Shown here: positions 57,643 through 64,000 of the stretch, one piece after another
Position numbering within the stretch: the stretch's first letter is position 1
How the letters are laid out: every line of letters starts with the position of its first letter
NCBI RefSeq assembly: GCF_900161835.1
Contig: NZ_LT897836.1
Coordinates: 1,488,001 to 1,552,000, forward strand
Origin: Sodalis endosymbiont of Henestaris halophilus
Lineage (GTDB): Bacteria; Pseudomonadota; Gammaproteobacteria; Enterobacterales; Enterobacteriaceae
Length of the DNA: 64,000 bases
Direction: 5' to 3'
Translations under genes and position numbers: made by a program
Notes under the pieces: generated by a model
What the model was told of the DNA's origin: nothing
The model's input: the letters and a program-made list of their open reading frames with translations, nothing else
The model's database searches: none

Positions 57643-57855
57643 CGCTTAAAGGGAAAAGAGCGATTCCTTAACAAAATATGCTATAAGTTTAATCAATAGA
57701 CTTAAGTCTATAAATACAAAGCAATCAGTGATCAATAACTAGTCAATGCACATTTTGTTCCCTGTACAAAAATTTATCCCCAAAAAGTTTTTTACCAAAA
57801 GATTTTTGAAGAATAATGATCTCTGTCAAAAGCTTTTATAGAATGTGTCTCAATT
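57643..57855 (+). pseudogene. asnB pseudogene, C-terminal part (asparagine synthetase B)
   Basis: AsnB makes asparagine from aspartate and glutamine. The plus strand reads RLKGKERFLNKICYKFNQ (E. coli WRQKEQFSDGVGYSWID), then SDQ*LVNAHF (SDQQLETARF) and YPQKVFYQKIFEE (TSKEAYLYREIFEE) followed by two stops and SLSKAFIECV (PLPSAAECV). Matches are collinear with correct spacing and sit where asnB ends in E. coli, upstream of the metT tRNA cluster on the same strand. One Gln codon has become TAA. The N-terminal two-thirds, upstream to about 56.2 kb, is not recognisable. Confidence 0.85.
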
Positions 57856-58065
57856 AGTACATTTATAGTCTAAATCTATCGCTATATTCATACCTTTGCG
57901 AGATTGACATACACATATCACAGCACATCCTATTAACAGGATCTAGTTATAACACCGCTCTGTCATTATCAGGTCATGATCGGCGGAAGCAGTACAGTAT
58001 CTCGGTTGGTAACGGAAATACAAAATCAGGTATTTATTCTCAAACGACAGAATAGTTTTTTTAAG

Positions 58066-58095
58066 TTGACATTTATATTAATGCAGTGCTAGATT
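58066..58095 (+). promoter_or_regulatory. Probable promoter of the tRNA cluster
   Basis: A perfect -35 TTGACA at 58066-58071 and TAGATT at 58090-58095 are separated by 18 bases, with a TG one base upstream of the -10 (extended -10). It reads towards the tRNA genes, with a leader of about 280 bases. It lies just past the dead asnB. Confidence 0.55.
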
Positions 58096-58320
58096 TTAGT
58101 TTGGTTTTCATGCTAAAAACGAAAGTTTTTATTCAAATATATAATCCTTACTACCCAATTAAAATTCTGTCTGTTTATGCATTTTCCGCCATGAAAGCGT
58201 GCAACTTATTGAGTCATCTTCTTGTATTTTAGATTATTCATGAGTTATACAAAAAGCGCGCGCAATAAATACTAGTAAGACGAAAAAGGAATTGACTGAA
58301 GTTCGTTAAATCCTCATAAT

Positions 58321-58368
58321 ACGGTAATGAAAACGGTAATGAAAACGGTAATGAAAACGGTAATGAAA
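58321..58368. repeat. Four perfect 12-bp tandem repeats upstream of tRNA-Met
   Basis: ACGGTAATGAAA is repeated four times without any mismatch, ending 13 bases before the first tRNA gene and inside its probable leader. Perfect identity implies recent expansion. Confidence 0.95.
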
Positions 58369-58381
58369 ATAGAATAAAATT

Positions 58382-58458
58382 GGCTACGTAGCTCAGTTGG
58401 TCAGAGCACAGCACTCATAATGCTGGAGTCACGGGTTCGAATCCCGTCGTAGCTACCA
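58382..58458 (+). tRNA. metT: tRNA-Met (CAU), elongator
   Basis: A 77-base cloverleaf from GGCTACGTAGCTCAG to an encoded CCA, closely matching E. coli elongator tRNA-Met (anticodon loop CTCATAA). The acceptor stem ends CGTAGCT, so position 1 G faces U72, a wobble pair instead of the usual G-C. The first gene of a cluster in E. coli order (metT leuW glnU glnW metU glnV glnX). Confidence 0.96.
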
Positions 58459-58464
58459 CAGTTT

Positions 58465-58546
58465 GCGGGAGTGGCGAAATTGGTAGACGCACCAGATTTA
58501 GGTTCTGGCACCTCGAGGTATGCGAGTTCAAGTCTCGCCTCCCGCA
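58465..58546 (+). tRNA. leuW: tRNA-Leu (UAG)
   Basis: An 82-base class II tRNA with a long variable arm, closely matching E. coli leuW; the anticodon is TAG in GATTTAGGTTC. The CCA end is not encoded: CAA follows the discriminator A, so CCA must be added enzymatically. It begins six bases after tRNA-Met. Confidence 0.97.
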
Positions 58547-58570
58547 CAATCTATTTCAGTCAGCAGCAAA

Positions 58571-58645
58571 TGGGGTATAGCCAAGTGGTAAGGCAGCGGG
58601 TTTTGATCCCGCCATGCCCAGGTTCGAATCCTGGTACCCCAGCCA
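58571..58645 (+). tRNA. glnU: tRNA-Gln (UUG)
   Basis: A 75-base cloverleaf beginning TGGGGTATAGCCAAG with an encoded CCA. The anticodon is TTG in GGTTTTGATC. It keeps the weak U1-A72 pair, an identity element for GlnS. It follows tRNA-Leu by 24 bases, as in the E. coli order. Confidence 0.97.
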
Positions 58646-58716
58646 AATCGCTTAAATTTTAAAGACAAACAGCCGTGCTACTACCACTTAAAGTACATCA
58701 TATTTTAAAAGCTAAG

Positions 58717-58741
58717 AGATGGGTAGGGTTAAAACCCATCT
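58717..58741. repeat. 8-bp hairpin between tRNA genes
   Basis: AGATGGGT and ACCCATCT pair around a nine-base loop. It lies where E. coli has glnW, but I cannot align it to a glutamine tRNA. It may be a processing structure or noise. Confidence 0.4.
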
Positions 58742-58796
58742 ACGCCTACTAGTTTAAAGCCCTGTAATTTACAGCTAGTAAGATTTACAAATTTCT

Positions 58797-58879
58797 GGGG
58801 TGACGCTTAGATTATTAACGCACACCTGCACATAATGTAATGCTAGAGTCACAGACACAACTCCCTTCGTAGACCTCCA
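58797..58879 (+). pseudogene. Decayed second tRNA-Met (metU remnant)
   Basis: The 3' half reads CATAATG...GCTAGAGTCAC...CTCCCTTCGTAGAC-CTCCA, which aligns with the anticodon arm, variable loop, T arm and acceptor end of the intact tRNA-Met at 58382 (CATAATGCTGGAGTCAC...CCCGTCGTAGCTACCA). The 5' half is only vaguely alignable. The T loop GGTTCGAAT is destroyed, so it cannot fold as a tRNA. It sits exactly where E. coli has metU, between the two types of glutamine tRNA. Confidence 0.8.
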
Positions 58880-58885
58880 AGGTAT

Positions 58886-58957
58886 TGGGGCATAGCCAAG
58901 CGGTTAAGGCACCGGATTCTGACTCCGGTATCCCAGGTTCGAATCCTGGTGCCCCAG
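58886..58957 (+). tRNA. glnV: tRNA-Gln (CUG)
   Basis: A 72-base cloverleaf beginning TGGGGCATAGCCAAG; the anticodon is CTG in GATTCTGACTC. Compared with E. coli glnV/glnX it has one extra D-loop base and one fewer in the variable region. The discriminator is G and the next bases are TCA, so CCA is not encoded. Last gene of the cluster; E. coli has two copies, here one. Confidence 0.96.
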
Positions 58958-61900
58958 TCATAGTTATAAAAGGGTTATATATGTATCTTATTGATATTCA
59001 AAATATTTATATATACGATTTGGCATAATCATTTAATAATTTCATGAATTTACAAGCTGTAATTATATTAATACTGCGCAAATTATGATAAACTTATTGT
59101 GTGCATGTCACAAATACCGTTAGCATTAATATTTAAACGCATATGCCCCTGCTTGCTAATTTTTATTTTTGCAATTACTTCTCTCTTGCTTTACTAAGAA
59201 AATTTATAATATATTATTATCTATATACACTAATATTAAAAGTAAGAATATTAAACACCCTTCACAACTTAATTAATATTTACTATATACAAAATAAATT
59301 AACTTACTATTAAACACACAATATATAGTAAATGCATGTTATTAACATACTAAAATTTTATGATACATTATTATATAGTAGTATTGTTATTGATAATAAT
59401 AGATTATATTTATAATAAAAGCCAGCTACTTCATTTAGATTTACTTGCGTGTATACTAACGCATTGTACGATATTACATGAGCAAGGCACAAAGCGATAC
59501 CACTATTTCTAATATATAATTGTGTATTATTATGATGAAGAACAGTTTTATCTGACATTAATAATAAACCATGCAAATAGTTTAAAACCAAAATTAATAT
59601 AGATTTTATCTATAGATAAAATAGTATCTATGTTAATTTAACAAATTTAAGCAGCCCTACATTAGGGGTAACTATCATGTTGCTAATTACGCAATAAACT
59701 ATTTAATATAAGAAAATACCTGAACCTGTAACAGACAGCAAGGCATTAACATGCCCGGTTAATTCCTTGCTTTTTATTCTCTCCAAAGCTAATAACGTGA
59801 ATCGTGATTGCACTTTAATTGTTATTAACAACATTATAATTTATTATATTATTTAATACAATCTACTTGTGCTTTATAAAATTGTTTAAAGATTCATTAG
59901 CGTTATTTAAAATAAAATAGTACTTTATTGCGATACTATCTATATGATATATTTGATCGCTTCATGTTATAAACAGATAATAGAACTATAGATAATATCT
60001 ATGGAATAAAATTATTTTCTAATTTATTATGTACTTGTTATTCATACTTACCACAAACAGACAAGATCTTTTAGCAGCTAAACTAAGACGGACTTAGACC
60101 CAACTAAAATAGATAGCACTAATAATTATTTAAGAAAACTATTTACTTAGAGTAAATCTCAAATAATTTATTATTGTTGCCATAAAAAATAAAAAAACAT
60201 AACGACACCCTTTGTCTTACGTACAAAGGATTTATAATTAACAATTAATTAAAATCTAACAATTGATACTGCTTTAATAAATATTTATAGTGGTGATTAG
60301 TATTCACTAAATTTAATTTAAATGTCTGCTTATATTTAAATTAATTTATATTATAAGATCCGTAAATTATTTAATTTATTAATATTATTATCATCATTTT
60401 GTATTTGTTTGTATCGTGCAAAAACTACAAACGTCTTGTAACTCCTGTTAAGGAGACTCATACTTTAGGTTTTATATCAACGATATTTATATGCCTTACA
60501 CTCCATACTAACACCGCTAGACATTATGAATACTTAAAACTCCATTAGGTAATTTTACCGTAGCATTTTTTGAGAGGAAGATTAAAAAAAACTTTAATAA
60601 ATCTAATATCTTTATTAAAGATGAAAACTACTGTATGTAAGATGACAAATTAATATAGCGTAATTACTTATTTGTAAGGGATACAACCTCAAAAAAAATC
60701 TGCGTTATAATAATTATCCTTAATACGCATCGCTATCATGCTTACAATTAAATTGTTTAAATATATTAATATTATGTATTATTTAATATCAACTATATCG
60801 TGGTGTAAAACTATTACAATCAGCAAAAGGTTATTATTACTTATTGATAAAATGATATTTATCTTGCATATAATTTACACTCTATTGATATTCTTGACTA
60901 ACAAAGAAGGCATTTGCTTTGTGGATGTTTATTTTAATTTTCAAAGAAAAGCAAAGAGCGCACGCATAAATACTCACCTTAATAAGGTGATATGTACATT
61001 ACTTTTATTAAGTTATATTACTCGTCTGAATACCCACATAAAACCTTATATGAATAAATATTTTATCAAGCACATTATATTTCATGAAGATAAAGTATCT
61101 GACTGCGAAAACACTAATTTTAGTAATGCACTTATAATTTAATAATTATTTTAATTTAAACTTTAAATAAATGATTTATATCAAAATATAATGTATTATA
61201 ATGCAAAATATTTATCGTTATAAAACTGAAATAACATTCAGTAATTAACTTTACTTTCTTAAATTATTCTTTTGTTTACAACAATGCCATATACTTATTT
61301 TAAGATTGATTAATATTTTCTTTAATAACAATTATTGTTAGATCTCAAGATAATTATCTTATGGTATAAGTGTTTGTAACAATATTATTATATAATATCA
61401 TATATTATATAATACCATATTAATAAACGTGGTTATCGAGTAACAAATAAATACATTATTTAATAAATTATTAAACATTGCAAATAAAAGTATAATGATT
61501 ACTTGACTATTTATTCGAGCAAGTAGAGTTAGTAGTCATGATTAAAACACCTGAATTTATTACATTACTCTTAATCTTAATACTAATATTAGTAAACATT
61601 AATAGTGTTTCACTGAGGATTATCATTAACTTTAGTTGTTAAACTACAATGCAGATCATGAGAAAATTTTTGCTATGACTAATATATTTACATACAATAT
61701 ACTCATAAAGTAATTTTATACTTTTTAAAACTGATGTTAAATTGCAAGAGCAACTATTTTATAAATACATATATTCATAAATTAATTGTTTATTATTATT
61801 TTTGTATTTTAATACCTTGTATTTATGGTTTAATTTTAAGTTAACTATAACTAAATAAATTTTATTAATACTTTACGATTAAATATAATAATATTATTAA

Positions 61901-64000
61901 GCATGTATACATACAATAAATATTACTTCTATGCTTTATTTAAAAGCTACTATTCTTAGTCGTTAATAAATAATTAACTGTACTTTATTTACCTGTAATT
62001 TATTACAACCAACTAACGATCAATATTATTGCTAAATATACGTATACAACAAAATTTAAGTGCTAAATCACATGTTTGAAGTGGTCTCTTCGAGCTCCAA
62101 TAACTGTATTTTACTCTAAACAAATATTGCAGACAATAGAGTGATTACGATACAATAAAACTCACATACACAATGCGTAAACAAATAATACCTTTCATTA
62201 TAATAGACTTCAGTGAGTTATGCTTAGTTAATTACTCTCTACCAGATAGTAATTATTTTAAATAACTATGAGCAATACTTGTTACGCTTATCAGCTAGAA
62301 GCTAATACCATGCTTAGTTACTAATAATATAGTGTCTTGCTCTTCTATTATTATAGAAATAATTTAGTTAATATTACCTACGGTTGATACTTTGATACGC
62401 AAACTAGCGTTATTATAAATAATTGATACTTCTACCTAGTGATTTCACTATTTCTAACTTTTAGAAAAACCTTAGTTTTTTAAACATAAATTAACTACAA
62501 AGTATTTCTTAATCTTTTATAAGTAAACTACCACAACACAGCGCTTAATATACAGAATGGAAAGCCATGTGGCCAAGGAAAAATTAAAGAAATCGACTAT
62601 AAATTTGATCACAAAATCAGTGATTAATGTAAATCATTACATTTTATATAATGTACAAATAAATTATTTTATTTCTCATTGTGACTAATCGATTATATTC
62701 TACCTAATCAAAGTGATACCTTCATTTATTTAACTCTAAAATCCATGCAAAGTTTATCGTAATCGTCATTAATACTATTGCTAAGTCTACATATACCGCT
62801 TTTGGTAATACGGAAATTCATTATGCCACCATACATATCCACGGCAAAACCGTAAAGTAGATTGTGGTGTTAAATTTAAGCTGCGAATATGATTGAGATT
62901 CCCAACGGCAACTCAGTACCAATTTAATTCATAGTAATTTACTATGCTTTAATGAAAGAATTTGCTAATAAGTCCCTTACAAGCGAAAGCAATAATAATA
63001 TTTATCTGCACCGCAGTATCTTACTGTTTTATCAGAAGTATCTAACAACTACTTAATGCGGGGAAAGGTATGAGTTTTAGATGTTACCGCATAGAAAATT
63101 ATCATAATGCTGACTAGCCTGAGAAAACGCATCAGGAATAAGACAAAGCGTTTCTAGGTTTGAAGAATAAAAGATGATAATGCAAAAGTCAAATTAGTTA
63201 ATACTCTGCTTTAAAATACAGAATTTTACTAAGACAAAGCTTAAACTGCGACATACTCATCTGCGAATCAACTCGCGTCTAGGTAAGCCCCTTGAGAATC
63301 GCAAAATATAACCTAGTTTCCGTGGCTGTGATACACAATTGGCAAATCTAATAAGAAACCCTCAACCCGAGTATGGCAATAGCAGTTAAGCATATCGATG
63401 CTGCACAGCAATTTTTAGAAACGATGACTAAATGCTGGTTCACGATCACCCTACAGGGGATACACACACGCATAAATGTCAGAACATGTGGCATCAACAT
63501 CTTTTACTAACATATTGGTTTTATTATTTAAATATATCCTTTCTTAACTAGCTAAAGTGACCAGTGATATTACGCTTTTAATACTAAATTACATGAAGTT
63601 GCTAGTTTATGAATTAATATTAAATACAGGAGGAGTTATAATTTCTCTTGCACATAAATGGATTATGCATAAGCTAACTCATATGAATATAGCACACTAT
63701 CACCTATCATAAAATTTTAAAGCTAGCATTAATAAATAAACGCATATACCAACTACAAGTAAGTAGTTGAATAACTAAACAGCTGCACTTTACTTTTTCT
63801 TAGTTATTTGGCTGAATATTTTCAGCTGAACCAAGAGCAGCGCACCTTATTTATACATCACCATAAGCCAAGTAAGCTGTTTGAATCCTTCAGCATACTG
63901 GTGAACAGTAGAACAAGCTGCTGTTTTTTGCTACACATATAGCAATCATTAACACTGCAAATACAGCTAGGACAATATTGATAATTAACTGCATAGCAGT
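58958..64000. other. Very AT-rich gene-free right end
   Basis: From the end of tRNA-Gln to about 62.5 kb the sequence is markedly more AT-rich than the gaps to the left; from there to 64.0 kb it resembles the other gaps. E. coli has ubiF, miaB, ybeZ, ybeY, corC and lnt here; I could align none of them. An 18-bp palindrome (TTTTATCTATAGATAAAA) lies at 59604-59621. One 134-codon frame is listed separately. Nothing else can be supported. Confidence 0.55.
60738..61142 (+). CDS. Hypothetical 134-codon open frame (doubtful)
   Basis: An ATG-started frame of 134 codons in very AT-rich surroundings, where stop codons should appear about every ten codons by chance. The product would be basic, with a hydrophobic stretch at about 37-54 (likely one membrane helix) and a polar C-terminal half. 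No ribosome-binding site precedes the ATG, codon choice is simply AT-rich, and I recognise no family. It did not align with MiaB, YbeZ, CorC or Lnt, the proteins expected here. It could be a chance frame, a remnant in frame, or a real unknown gene. Confidence 0.2.
   Translation: MLTIKLFKYINIMYYLISTISWCKTITISKRLLLLIDKMIFILHIIYTLLIFLTNKEGICFVDVYFNFQRKAKSARINTHLNKVICTLLLLSYITRLNTHIKPYMNKYFIKHIIFHEDKVSDCENTNFSNALII

Noticed and set aside
58321-58368. Possible CRISPR array
   Set aside because: The 12-bp units are contiguous with no spacers and no cas genes are present; it is a simple tandem repeat.
58958-62500. Replication origin or integrated island at tRNA-Gln
   Set aside because: No DnaA-box cluster, dnaA/mnmG neighbours, integrase or duplicated tRNA end were found; only base composition supports it.
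1-64000. Naming the species (for example Serratia symbiotica or a Sodalis-like adelgid or psyllid symbiont)
   Set aside because: Gene content and decay fit several lineages; no lineage-specific marker in the window decides between them.

Overview
The window is a gammaproteobacterial (Enterobacterales) chromosome in an advanced state of gene loss. It is the pattern expected of an insect endosymbiont of the Sodalis or Serratia symbiotica kind that became host-restricted fairly recently. Only 21 intact protein genes and 5 intact tRNA genes are visible. My sum of the intact reading frames is about 22.1 kb of 64 kb (about 35%). The intact genes are visibly richer in G+C than the sequence between them, and no insertion sequence, prophage, CRISPR array or rRNA is recognisable. 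Species identity cannot be fixed from the sequence alone. All comparisons with E. coli K-12 are from memory of its proteins and gene order.

Every recognisable gene lies in the order and relative orientation of the E. coli K-12 segment uvrB - bio - pgl - mod - gpmA - aroG - pnuC - nadA - lysT - cpoB - pal - tolBARQ - ybgC - cydXBA - sucDCBA - sdh - ybgI - phrB - seqA/pgm - fldA - fur - glnS - nagE - asnB - metT/leuW/gln tRNAs, read in reverse. Several apparently empty gaps hold recognisable ruins of the gene expected at that spot: uvrB, aroG, pnuC, ybgC, sdhB, seqA, fur, nagE, asnB and a second tRNA-Met, with weaker hints of bioF and modA. They carry frameshifts, stop codons and mutated start codons (ACG for uvrB, ATA for fur).

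Layout. 1-9.4 kb: decayed uvrB/bio region. 9.4-10.4 kb: pgl. 10.4-16.7 kb: decayed mod/gal region. 16.7-17.5 kb: gpmA. 17.5-21.3 kb: ruins of aroG and pnuC. 21.3-27.6 kb: nadA, tRNA-Lys and the Tol-Pal cluster. 28.2-31.0 kb: cytochrome bd oxidase (cydABX). 31.8-38.0 kb: sucABCD. 38.0-40.3 kb: sdhB ruin and remnants. 40.3-45.3 kb: ybgI, phrB, pgm. 45.3-52.7 kb: seqA ruin, fldA, fur ruin, glnS. 52.7-58.0 kb: nagE and asnB ruins. 58.4-59.0 kb: tRNA cluster. 59-64 kb: very AT-rich sequence with no recognised gene.

What survives fits a host-dependent cell. It keeps envelope maintenance during division (Tol-Pal, CpoB), a low-oxygen terminal oxidase, the 2-oxoglutarate to succinate segment of the TCA cycle, pieces of glycolysis and the pentose phosphate pathway (gpmA, pgl, pgm), de novo NAD synthesis (nadA), flavodoxin, photolyase and glutaminyl-tRNA supply. 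What is dying is iron regulation (fur), replication sequestration (seqA), nucleotide excision repair (uvrB), sugar uptake (nagE), asparagine synthesis (asnB), nicotinamide riboside uptake (pnuC), one DAHP synthase (aroG) and succinate dehydrogenase (sdhB). I found no new defence, mobile or biosynthetic system. The novelty is the fossil record itself and some unusual micro-features: erosion of encoded tRNA CCA ends, a fossil ybgC end carrying the tolQ ribosome-binding site, a perfect palindrome over the dead UvrB Walker A motif, and a 28-bp palindrome inside tolQ.
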